From assembly GCF_001894865.1 (NCBI RefSeq), contig NZ_BCXA01000028.1, positions 41,940 through 105,939 on the forward strand: a stretch of 64,000 bases of DNA, written 5' to 3'. Under the pieces are notes generated by a model. The model searched no databases, was not told the origin of the DNA, and saw only the letters and a list, made by a program, of their open reading frames with translations. Positions 47,880-54,973 of the stretch are shown piece after piece. The position numbers and the translations under genes were made by a program. The stretch is from Rhodococcus maanshanensis NBRC 100610. Its GTDB lineage: Bacteria > Actinomycetota > Actinomycetes > Mycobacteriales > Mycobacteriaceae. Each line of letters opens with the position of its first letter. Within the stretch, counting starts at the first letter, position 1.

Positions 47880-49094
47880 TCAGGCGGTTCGGCGCGGCAC
47901 GCCGGCGGCGGCGAACACCGCGGCGAGGAGGGCGATCCCGCCGAGGACGAGGTAGGTGCGGGCGTAGCTTCCGGTCCACGAAGAGAGTGCGGTGCCTGCC
48001 CACGGCGCAAGGGCCATCACGATGACGATGGGTGCCGACATGAGCCCGTTGAGGCGGCCGTAATGGGTTGCGCCCCAGCGGTCGGTGATGGCGGTGGCCT
48101 GGACGAGCGTGAAGACACCGCGGACCAGACCGGCGCCGATCGCCACGGAGACCAATGCGGTCACGCCGTCGACGACACCGAGCAGTGCCGTTGTCGCCGC
48201 GGTCGCGGCGATGATCGCGACGGCGCGGCCGCGGGGGCCGGTGTGGGCGGCGATGGGGAGATAGCCGATGCGTCCGAGGACCTGACCGGCGCCGCCGAGG
48301 CCGAGGGTCAGTGCGGCGAGGCCGGGGCTGAAGCCTTGTTCGATGAGCAGTGGCACGAGGTTGAACACGGCGGCGAACGCGGCGAAGGCGGCCAGACTCA
48401 GCGCGATCACCAGTGCGGCGAAGGCCCGGCTGCGGGACGCGTCGCGGTGATCGACCGCGGAAGCGCCTGGATGCGAGGGTGGGTCCGGCCACCGGCCGCG
48501 TAACCCCAGAAAGTGCCCGGGAATGGTGACAGCGGCAAGGATGGCAGCGAGGACGACGTAGGTTGCGCGCCAGTCGTATCGCTCGACGAGCGCCGCGGCC
48601 AGCGGCGCGAAGACGGTGCTCGCCAGTCCCGCGGCGAGGGTCAGGATCATCAGCGCCTTGACGTAGTCGGCGCCGTACCAACGGGTCAACGCTGCGAACG
48701 CGGGCGGGTAGAGCACCGCGCCCATTGCCACCCCGGCCAGGGCCCAGCCCGCGTAGAAGACGGGCAGGTTCGGTGACCAGGCCACGACCAGCAGAGCAGG
48801 GACGGCGAGCACCGATCCGGCAGTCATCACCGTTCGAGGTCCGCCGGCATCGAGGAGTCGTCCGACGGGGATCCCGACGAGAGCGGCGACAAGCTGGCTG
48901 ATCGAGAACGCGGCCACGATCACCGACGGTGACCATCCACTCTCGTGTGAGATCGCCACCGAGAGAACCGGAAAGGCGTAGTAGAGGATCCCCCAGCTGG
49001 TGATCTCGGTCAGGCACAGCGTGGCCAGCACCCGCCGCAGCCCGGACCTGTCGAGGGTCTCGGTCTGCGGCGGGGCCGTCGTCGTCGCGGTCAC
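47880..49094 (-). CDS. MFS transporter next to arsO
   Basis: 404 residues, twelve hydrophobic segments, MFS motif A-like VGRLLDAGGPRTVMT after helix 2 and a second-half repeat (GRIGYLPIAAHTGPRGR). The GTG start is six bases past the arsO stop, so the two form an operon reading away from the ArsR-ArsN gene. Position suggests efflux of arsenite, methylarsenite or an organoarsenical, as reported for some ars-linked MFS carriers, but the sequence itself shows no substrate. Confidence 0.82.
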   Translation of the reverse strand: MTATTTAPPQTETLDRSGLRRVLATLCLTEITSWGILYYAFPVLSVAISHESGWSPSVIVAAFSISQLVAALVGIPVGRLLDAGGPRTVMTAGSVLAVPALLVVAWSPNLPVFYAGWALAGVAMGAVLYPPAFAALTRWYGADYVKALMILTLAAGLASTVFAPLAAALVERYDWRATYVVLAAILAAVTIPGHFLGLRGRWPDPPSHPGASAVDHRDASRSRAFAALVIALSLAAFAAFAAVFNLVPLLIEQGFSPGLAALTLGLGGAGQVLGRIGYLPIAAHTGPRGRAVAIIAATAATTALLGVVDGVTALVSVAIGAGLVRGVFTLVQATAITDRWGATHYGRLNGLMSAPIVIVMALAPWAGTALSSWTGSYARTYLVLGGIALLAAVFAAAGVPRRTA

Positions 49095-49100
49095 GGCGCC

Positions 49101-50441
49101 CTACCGACCAGCGACCGGCGAGAGAGTCACCAGCTCCGGCTCGGGCGCGGCGCCGCAACCGCCACCCTCGGCCGCCGCGGCGTCGGGCTCGTCGAACACT
49201 CCCGCTCCGCCGCACACCCCGGTCTCGGGCAGGATCAGCTCGACTCGGTGCGCGGCATCCGCGTCGCCGGCGAGGTGCGCGGCGATGCTGCGGACCTGCT
49301 CGTAGCCGGTCATCGCGAGGAACGTCGGTGCGCGACCGTAGCTCTTCATCCCCACAAGGTAGACACCCGGTTCGGGGTGGCTGAGCTCGCGGACGCCGTG
49401 CGGATAGACGGTGCCACAGGAGTGCACGTTCGGGTCGATCAGCGGCGCCAACTCGACCGGGGCCTGCAGGACCGGATCGAGCCCGAGGCGGATCTCCGAC
49501 AGCCAGGACAGGTCAGGCCGGAACCCGGTGAGCGCGACCACGCGGTCGACATCCTCGATCCGCTGGCCGGAGTCGGCGACCAGCGCCACCGTTCCGGCGC
49601 CGTTGGATTCGACTGCGCCGGTGCGGAATCCGGTCACCACCTGGAGCACCCCGTCGTCGACGGCCTTCTTCGCACGCAGGCCGAGGGCTCCGCGGGCCGG
49701 GAGCTGGTCGGCCTCGCCGCCTCCGAACGTGGATCCGACATCGCCGCGACGCAGCGCCCACGCGATCCGGGTGCCCGGCGCCTCGGCCGCCAGTGCCGAG
49801 AGGGCCACGATCGCGGTCAGAGCCGAGTGGCCTGCACCGGCGATGACGGTGTGCTTGCCCGCGTACTCGTTGCGGACTCGGGGGTCCTCGAGGTCGGGGA
49901 CGCGGTAATCGATATGGGCCGCGGCCGCACGCTCGCCGAGGGCGGGCAGGCCCTCACCGCCGAGCGGGTTCGGCGATCCCCAGGTGCCGGTCGCGTCGAT
50001 CACCGCGCCGGCGAGGATCCGGTCCTCGGATCCGTCGGCGCGGCGGATGTGCACGGACAGGGGCTCGGTGTCGCGGCCGGCGTCGACGACCCGGTCGCGG
50101 CCGGCGCGCGCCACCCCGATCACCTCCGTGTCGAACTGCACTGTGTCACCGAGCGCGGCGGCGAGCGGGACGAGGTAGTCGCTCGCCCATTGGCGGCCGG
50201 TGGGGTAGGTCTTCGCCTCGGGGGCGGTCCAGCCGGCCTGTTCGAGCAGTCGTCGTGCCGCCGGATCCACCAGCTCCGACCACTGGGAGAACAGTCGGAC
50301 GTGATTCCATTCGGCGACCGCCGAGCCGGCGGTCGCGCCGCGCTCGAAGACGAGCGGCGCGAGGCCGCGTTCACGCAACTCCGAGGCAGCCGCCAGGCCG
50401 ATCGGGCCGGCACCTACAACGACAACGGGCAGGTCATTCAT
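49101..50441 (-). CDS. arsO: ArsO-like FAD/NAD(P)-dependent flavoprotein monooxygenase
   Basis: 446 residues. FAD-binding VVVGAGPIGLAAASEL at the N-terminus, NAD(P)-binding VIAGAGHSALTAIVAL mid-chain, and ATG-type VIDATGTWGSPNP between. The last about 45 residues carry a Cys-containing tail (GVCGGAG, GGCGA). ArsO-type flavoproteins occur in ars operons and are thought to oxidise arsenicals, but the reaction is not well established. Divergent from ArsR-ArsN across a shared dyad operator. Confidence 0.78.
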   Translation of the reverse strand: MNDLPVVVVGAGPIGLAAASELRERGLAPLVFERGATAGSAVAEWNHVRLFSQWSELVDPAARRLLEQAGWTAPEAKTYPTGRQWASDYLVPLAAALGDTVQFDTEVIGVARAGRDRVVDAGRDTEPLSVHIRRADGSEDRILAGAVIDATGTWGSPNPLGGEGLPALGERAAAAHIDYRVPDLEDPRVRNEYAGKHTVIAGAGHSALTAIVALSALAAEAPGTRIAWALRRGDVGSTFGGGEADQLPARGALGLRAKKAVDDGVLQVVTGFRTGAVESNGAGTVALVADSGQRIEDVDRVVALTGFRPDLSWLSEIRLGLDPVLQAPVELAPLIDPNVHSCGTVYPHGVRELSHPEPGVYLVGMKSYGRAPTFLAMTGYEQVRSIAAHLAGDADAAHRVELILPETGVCGGAGVFDEPDAAAAEGGGCGAAPEPELVTLSPVAGR

Positions 50442-50484
50442 CGCAACTTCCTTTCATCGACGCTCATCGATCAATTCCAAGGAA

Positions 50485-50536
50485 ACTATATCGATGCTCA
50501 TCGATGGATGCAACCATCGATGAAGATCGATATAGT
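50485..50536. promoter_or_regulatory. 52-bp dyad, double ArsR operator
   Basis: Two 23-bp arms, 50485-50507 and 50514-50536, are inverted copies with only two mismatches and a six-base spacer. Each arm itself contains two ATCGAT elements. A further related half (CATCGA...CATCGATCAA) lies at about 50455-50474. The site spans the gap between arsO (start 50441) and arsR-arsN (start 50543) and reaches within 7 bp of the latter's ATG, ideal for repression of both. Confidence 0.75.
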
Positions 50537-50542
50537 TGGGGC

Positions 50543-51412
50543 ATGACCTCCCTGGACATGCCGGTCATCCGGCCCACCCACCCAGCCGGGGCAGACGCGC
50601 TGGCCCCCGAGGATGCGACGACCTACGCGGGTTGGTTTGCCTGCTTGGCCGACCCGACGCGGGTGCGGCTGCTGCATCAGGTCGCCAGCCACCCGGCCGG
50701 CATCTCGGTGGGCGAGCTGGCCGAAGCATTGGGGGTTGGTCAGCCGACCGTGTCGCACCACGTCCGCAAGCTCGCCGACGTCGGGTTCGTGAGCGTCCAC
50801 AAGGACGGCACCAGCACCATCGTCGTGGTGAACCCCTCCTGCTGCACCGGACTGCCGCAGGCCGCAGACGTCGTGATGGGTGTGCTCGCCCCGCGCCCGT
50901 GCTGCCCAGAAGACCTGCCCACCGACGTCACCGTCCGCCCGATGCGCGACGGCGACTGGGACGCCGTGCGCCGCATCTACGGCGAGGGCATCGCCACTCG
51001 CACAGCGACCTTCGCCACCGAAGTCCCCACTCGCAAGGCGCTCGACGCGCAGTGGCTGCCCGGGCACCGCTGGGTCGCCGAGATCGACGGCACCGTGGTC
51101 GGCTGGGCCGCCCTCAGCCCGGTCTCGAGCCGCGAGTGCTACCGCGGGGTCGCCGAGAACTCCGTGTACGTCGCGGAGGACATGCGCGGCCGCGGGGTCG
51201 GAAAAACGCTCCTGACCACCCAGGTCGTCGCCGCCGACCAGGACGGCCTGTGGACGCTGCAGACATCGATCTTCCCCGAGAACCGGGCGTCGATCGCACT
51301 GCACCACTCCGCCGGATTCCGCACCGTCGGCGTCCGCGAACGCATCGCCCAACTCGACGGCCAGTGGCGCGACACTGTCTTCCTCGAGCGCCGCTCGAGC
51401 GCAAAGGGATAG
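50543..51412 (+). CDS. ArsR repressor fused to GNAT (ArsN-like) acetyltransferase
   Basis: 289 residues. Residues about 25-98 form an ArsR winged helix (CLADPTRVRLLHQVA...GVGQPTVSHHVRKLADVGFV). Cys34 plus the pairs CC100-101 and CC120-121 could bind As(III). Residues about 128-285 form a GNAT domain of the phosphinothricin-acetyltransferase kind: VRPMRDGDWDAVRRIY, WVAEIDGTVVGWAAL, acetyl-CoA loop RGRGVGK (215-221) and FPENRASIALHHSAGF. ArsN enzymes acetylate arsinothricin. The fusion implies one protein both senses arsenic and detoxifies an organoarsenical. Confidence 0.85.
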   Translation: MTSLDMPVIRPTHPAGADALAPEDATTYAGWFACLADPTRVRLLHQVASHPAGISVGELAEALGVGQPTVSHHVRKLADVGFVSVHKDGTSTIVVVNPSCCTGLPQAADVVMGVLAPRPCCPEDLPTDVTVRPMRDGDWDAVRRIYGEGIATRTATFATEVPTRKALDAQWLPGHRWVAEIDGTVVGWAALSPVSSRECYRGVAENSVYVAEDMRGRGVGKTLLTTQVVAADQDGLWTLQTSIFPENRASIALHHSAGFRTVGVRERIAQLDGQWRDTVFLERRSSAKG

Positions 51413-51498
51413 CAGGCGCATTGTCTCGCCTACGACCGTGGCTCGTCGGAATCTACAGGCCGACAATGAGACACGGATGGCCCACGACGGAGACACAG

Positions 51499-52029
51499 AT
51501 GATCAAACAGGAACCGGTGGACCGCGCATCGATAGCCGAGGACCTCGAACGTGCCCGGGTTGCGTTGCACGAGCTGGTCGAGGGCGCGAGTACCCAGAAC
51601 CTCGACCGCGCCTCGAACGGCACCCGCTGGACGAACGAACAGCTGCTGTTTCACATGGTCTTCGGTTACATGGTCGTCGTTCGGCTTCTCGTGCTGGTGA
51701 GGATGTTCTCGCGACTACCCGAGAGCGCGAGCCGACTGTTCGCGAGGGCGCTCGACGCCGCGACCCCGGCGTTCGACGAGGTCAACTACCGCGGGTCGTG
51801 CCTGGCGGCGCGAGTGTTCGATCACCGGCGAATTGGACGTAGGTGCGACCAGGTCATTGCCGCCCTCCAGCAGCATCTCGCGAACGAATCCGACGATGCG
51901 CTGCGCCGCGGCATGCACTTCCCGACACGATGGGACCCGTTCTTCGCCGACTACATGACCCTCGAGCAGCTGTACCGATACCCCGGTCGCCACTTCGACT
52001 TCCATCGGCACCAGCTCACCCTCGACTGA
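51499..52029 (+). CDS. DinB-fold (thiol S-transferase-like) protein
   Basis: 176 residues. A four-helix-bundle pattern with spaced histidines, LLFHMVFGY near residue 54 and GRHFDFHRHQL near the C-terminus, fits the three-His metal site of DinB/YfiT proteins. In actinobacteria the fold includes mycothiol-dependent S-transferases. GGAG six bases before ATG 51499 fixes the start; an ATG at 51466 lacks one. It lies between the two ars transcription units, so a thiol-linked role in arsenic handling is possible but unproven. Confidence 0.68.
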   Translation: MIKQEPVDRASIAEDLERARVALHELVEGASTQNLDRASNGTRWTNEQLLFHMVFGYMVVVRLLVLVRMFSRLPESASRLFARALDAATPAFDEVNYRGSCLAARVFDHRRIGRRCDQVIAALQQHLANESDDALRRGMHFPTRWDPFFADYMTLEQLYRYPGRHFDFHRHQLTLD

Positions 52030-52166
52030 GTGCCTCAGCCACCCGAGCCAGTGAGAGCCGAGACCTTGCCGCTTAACGGTGAGATTGCCCTTGTCGCCGA
52101 CACGATCACCCGAGTTCAGGGAGGTCAGGTGGCGAGTAGCGATCCGAAGACGTTTGTTGCGGAGTA

Positions 52167-52200
52167 ATTCGACGTCTGTCAATATTGATGCATGTCGAAT
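52167..52200. promoter_or_regulatory. 34-bp dyad overlapping the arsR start, ArsR operator
   Basis: ATTCGAC (52167-52173) and GTCGAAT (52194-52200) are inverted copies centred on exactly the same point as the inner palindrome TCAATATTGA (52179-52188). The right arm includes the ATG of arsR, so bound repressor would block initiation. No ribosome site is present; the mRNA may be leaderless. Confidence 0.7.
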
Positions 52201-52578
52201 CAAGAGTCCTCGGAGAGCGGTGTGCGCTGCTCACCGCTCGTTCGTGAGCCGTTGACGCAGGACTGGGCCGGTGACCTGGCCCGAATGTTCAAGGCACTCG
52301 GAGACCCGGTGCGATTGCGGCTGCTGAGCCTGGTGGCCAGCCACGCCGGCGGCGAGGCTTGCGTCTGCGACATCTCCGAGTCGTTTGACCTGTCGCAGCC
52401 GACGATCTCGCATCACCTCAAGGTGCTGCGCGAGGCGGGTCTGCTGGACTGCGAACGCCGCGGTACCTGGGTCTATTACTGGGTGGTCCCGTCAGCGCTC
52501 CAGCAGCTCTCGGCGGTCCTCCTCACCGAGAGCGCACCAACCGTCCCGTCTGAGGCGTGCGCGGAGGTCCCCGCATGA
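52192..52578 (+). CDS. arsR: ArsR family arsenic-responsive repressor
   Basis: 128 residues. Winged helix with LARMFKALGDPVRLRLLSLV and the recognition stretch DLSQPTISHHLKVLREAGLL. The arsenite site EACVCDI has Cys57 and Cys59 at the start of the recognition region, the classical ArsR position; Cys13 may be the third ligand. It represses the arsR-acr3-arsC-arsC-arsD-arsA operon until arsenite binds. Its stop overlaps the acr3 start. Confidence 0.93.
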   Translation: MSNQESSESGVRCSPLVREPLTQDWAGDLARMFKALGDPVRLRLLSLVASHAGGEACVCDISESFDLSQPTISHHLKVLREAGLLDCERRGTWVYYWVVPSALQQLSAVLLTESAPTVPSEACAEVPA

Positions 52579-53654
52579 GCGAGGCCACGACCGCAGAGCA
52601 CCCCGCCGTCGTCGGGAAGCTCTCCGCACTCGACCGCTTCCTACCCGTGTGGATCGGCGCCGCGATGGTCGCCGGACTGCTGCTCGGCAACGTGATCCCG
52701 GGACTCGGCGACATGCTCAGCGCGGTGGAGATCGACGGCATCTCGCTGCCGATCGCCCTCGGCCTGCTGATCATGATGTACCCGGTGCTGGCGAAGGTCC
52801 GCTACGACCGCCTCGACACCGTCACCGGCGACCGCAAGCTGCTGATCAGCTCGCTGGTGTTGAACTGGGTGCTCGGCCCGGCGCTGATGTTCGCCCTCGC
52901 CTGGATCTTCCTGCCCGATCTGCCCGAGTACCGCACCGGGCTGATCATCGTCGGCCTCGCCCGGTGCATCGCGATGGTCATCATCTGGAACGACCTGGCC
53001 TGCGGGGACCGGGAGGCCGCCGCCGTCCTGGTCGCGATCAACTCGGTGTTCCAGGTCTTCATGTTCGCCGTCCTCGGATGGTTCTACCTCTCGGTGCTGC
53101 CCGGCTGGCTCGGCTTGGAACAGACCACCATCGACACCTCGCCGTGGCAGATCGCCAAGTCGGTGCTGATCTTCCTCGGCATCCCGCTGCTCGCCGGGTA
53201 CCTCACCCGCCGCTACGGCGAAAAGGCCAAGGGCCGTGAGTGGTACGAGTCGAAGTTCCTTCCGCGCATTGGGCCGTGGGCCCTCTACGGCCTGCTGTTC
53301 ACCATCGTCATCCTCTTCGCCCTGCAGGGCGACCAGATCACCTCCCAGCCCCTCGACGTCGTCCGCATCGCGATCCCGCTGCTGGTCTATTTCGCGGTGA
53401 TGTGGGGCGGCGGCTACGCCCTCGGCGCCGCAATGGGGCTCGGCTACGAGCGCACCACCACCCTCGCGTTCACGGCAGCGGGCAACAACTTCGAGCTCGC
53501 CATCGCCGTCGCCATCGCCACCTACGGCGCCGCCTCCGGGCAGGCGCTCGCCGGGGTGGTCGGACCGCTGATCGAGGTCCCGGTCCTCGTCGGACTCGTC
53601 TATGTCTCACTCGCGCTGCGCAAACGCTTCACCAGGACAACCGTGCCCGCCTGA
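52575..53654 (+). CDS. arsB: Acr3-type arsenite efflux permease
   Basis: 359 residues with ten hydrophobic spans. The conserved Cys in membrane helix 4 is in GLARCIAMVIIWNDLACGD, the hallmark of Acr3. Later FTAAGNNFELAIAVAI matches the bile-acid/arsenite transporter fold. ATG 52575 has GGAGG seven bases upstream and overlaps the arsR stop (ATGA). It exports arsenite; with ArsA present it might be ATP-driven, though Acr3-ArsA coupling is less studied than ArsB-ArsA. Confidence 0.94.
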   Translation: MSEATTAEHPAVVGKLSALDRFLPVWIGAAMVAGLLLGNVIPGLGDMLSAVEIDGISLPIALGLLIMMYPVLAKVRYDRLDTVTGDRKLLISSLVLNWVLGPALMFALAWIFLPDLPEYRTGLIIVGLARCIAMVIIWNDLACGDREAAAVLVAINSVFQVFMFAVLGWFYLSVLPGWLGLEQTTIDTSPWQIAKSVLIFLGIPLLAGYLTRRYGEKAKGREWYESKFLPRIGPWALYGLLFTIVILFALQGDQITSQPLDVVRIAIPLLVYFAVMWGGGYALGAAMGLGYERTTTLAFTAAGNNFELAIAVAIATYGAASGQALAGVVGPLIEVPVLVGLVYVSLALRKRFTRTTVPA

Positions 53655-53684
53655 CCGACTTCGTCTTCCCGAAAGGACCACCGC

Positions 53685-54095
53685 ATGTCCACCGCCCCGA
53701 GCGTCTTGTTCGTCTGCGTCCACAACGCCGGCCGCTCCCAGATGGCCGCCGGATTCCTCACCCACCTCGCCGGCGACGCGATCGAGGTCCGCTCCGCGGG
53801 CAGCGCCCCGGCCGAAACCATCAACTCCGCCGCAGTCGAGGCGATGGCCGAGGTCGGGATCGACATCTCCGCACAGTCTCCGAAGGTCCTCACCGCCGAC
53901 GCGGTCGAGTCCTCGACCGTGGTCATCACGATGGGCTGCGGCGACGCCTGCCCGGTGTTCCCCGGGGTCAGCTACCGCGACTGGGCCCTCGAGGACCCGG
54001 CCGGCAAGGGTGTCGAGGCGGTTCGCCCGATCCGCGACGAGATCCGCTCCCGCGTCGAAGCCCTGATCGCCGAACTCGTCCCCGCGACCGCCTGA
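53685..54095 (+). CDS. arsC: arsenate reductase, thioredoxin/multi-Cys LMW-PTP type
   Basis: 136 residues. Low-molecular-weight phosphatase fold with loop CVHNAGRSQ (Cys11, Arg17). The second region MGCGDACPVFPG carries the two extra Cys used to resolve the arsenylated enzyme, and DWALEDPAG is the family aspartate loop. It reduces As(V) to As(III), handing electrons from thioredoxin or a similar partner. Distinct in mechanism from the next gene. Confidence 0.9.
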   Translation: MSTAPSVLFVCVHNAGRSQMAAGFLTHLAGDAIEVRSAGSAPAETINSAAVEAMAEVGIDISAQSPKVLTADAVESSTVVITMGCGDACPVFPGVSYRDWALEDPAGKGVEAVRPIRDEIRSRVEALIAELVPATA

Positions 54096-54111
54096 GACTA
54101 AGGACCCTTCG

Positions 54112-54549
54112 ATGGCCAGACCCTCTGTGCTGTTCGTGTGCGTCAAGAACGGCGGCAAGTCGCAGATGGCAGCCGGGCTGATGCGCGCCGCCGCGGGCGT
54201 CACCGTCGACATCCACTCGGCCGGAACGAAACCCGGCTCTGCCGTCAACGCGCTCTCGGCCGAATCCCTGTTGGAGGTGGGCGTCGACATCACCGGTGAA
54301 ACCCCGAAACTCGTCGACCCCCAGCTCGTCCGGGAGGTCGACCTGGTCGTCACGCTCGGCCGCGAAGCCCACGTCGACGCGGTCCCCGGCACTCGATTCG
54401 AGAACTGGGACACCGACGAACCGTCCGAACGCGGCATTGACGGCCTCGAACGCATGCGGCTGGTCCGCGACGACATCGCCGCCCGCGTCACCGACCTCGC
54501 CGCCCGGCTCCAGAACGAGTCGGCCACCGAACAACAGGAGATCCGTTGA
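54112..54549 (+). CDS. arsenate-mycothiol transferase type ArsC
   Basis: 145 residues, also the LMW-PTP fold, but the loop is CVKNGGKSQ, with Lys in place of the usual Arg, and there is no later CGDAC pair. This resembles the Corynebacterium ArsC1/ArsC2 enzymes that join arsenate to mycothiol and need mycoredoxin for release of As(III). The aspartate loop is NWDTDEPSERG. It follows the first arsC by 16 bp and overlaps arsD by 4 nt. Confidence 0.86.
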   Translation: MARPSVLFVCVKNGGKSQMAAGLMRAAAGVTVDIHSAGTKPGSAVNALSAESLLEVGVDITGETPKLVDPQLVREVDLVVTLGREAHVDAVPGTRFENWDTDEPSERGIDGLERMRLVRDDIAARVTDLAARLQNESATEQQEIR

Positions 54550-54959
54550 GCACCATCGAAGTATTCGAGCCTGCCCTGTGCTGCAACACGGGCGTCTGCG
54601 GCGACGACGTCGACCAGGCTCTTGTCACCTTCTCCGCAGACATGGACTGGATCCGCTCCCAGGGCGGCGACATCGCTCGGTTCAACCTGGCCAGTGAACC
54701 TTTGGCCTTCACGCAGCGCGAACCGGTCACCGCGTTCCTCAGGCTCTCGGGATCCGAGGGGTTGCCGCTGGTCCTGGTCGACGGAGTCACGGCCCAGACC
54801 GGCCGCTACCCGGACCGGGCCCAGCTCGCGAAGTGGGCCGGCCTCGACTCCCCTGCCCCTGCTGCCGCGCCGGCCGGGATCACGATGCTGGGCCTGGCCG
54901 AGACCGGCGACGACGGCTCCTGCTGCGGTGACGACGCGGCGAACTCGAACTGCTGCTGA
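54546..54959 (+). CDS. arsD: ArsD arsenite metallochaperone
   Basis: 137 residues. Cys12, Cys13 and Cys18 (ALCCNTGVCG) are at exactly the positions of classical ArsD and bind As(III). The C-terminus has two further pairs, SCCGDD and SNCC, as in full-length ArsD. The TTG start has AGGAG five bases upstream and overlaps the arsC stop (TTGA). It passes arsenite to ArsA, encoded next. Confidence 0.93.
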   Translation: MSTIEVFEPALCCNTGVCGDDVDQALVTFSADMDWIRSQGGDIARFNLASEPLAFTQREPVTAFLRLSGSEGLPLVLVDGVTAQTGRYPDRAQLAKWAGLDSPAPAAAPAGITMLGLAETGDDGSCCGDDAANSNCC

Positions 54960-54973
54960 AAGGGATTGCCCGC

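Noticed and set aside
52030..52191. Remnant of a mobile element or a third gene between the DinB gene and arsR.
   Set aside because: A minus-strand open frame crosses it but also covers the DinB gene antisense; no transposase feature or terminal repeat is seen.
54112..54549. Second arsC as a decayed pseudogene because of Arg-to-Lys in the loop.
   Set aside because: The Lys loop (NGGKS) is normal for mycothiol-type ArsC and the frame is intact and coupled to arsD.
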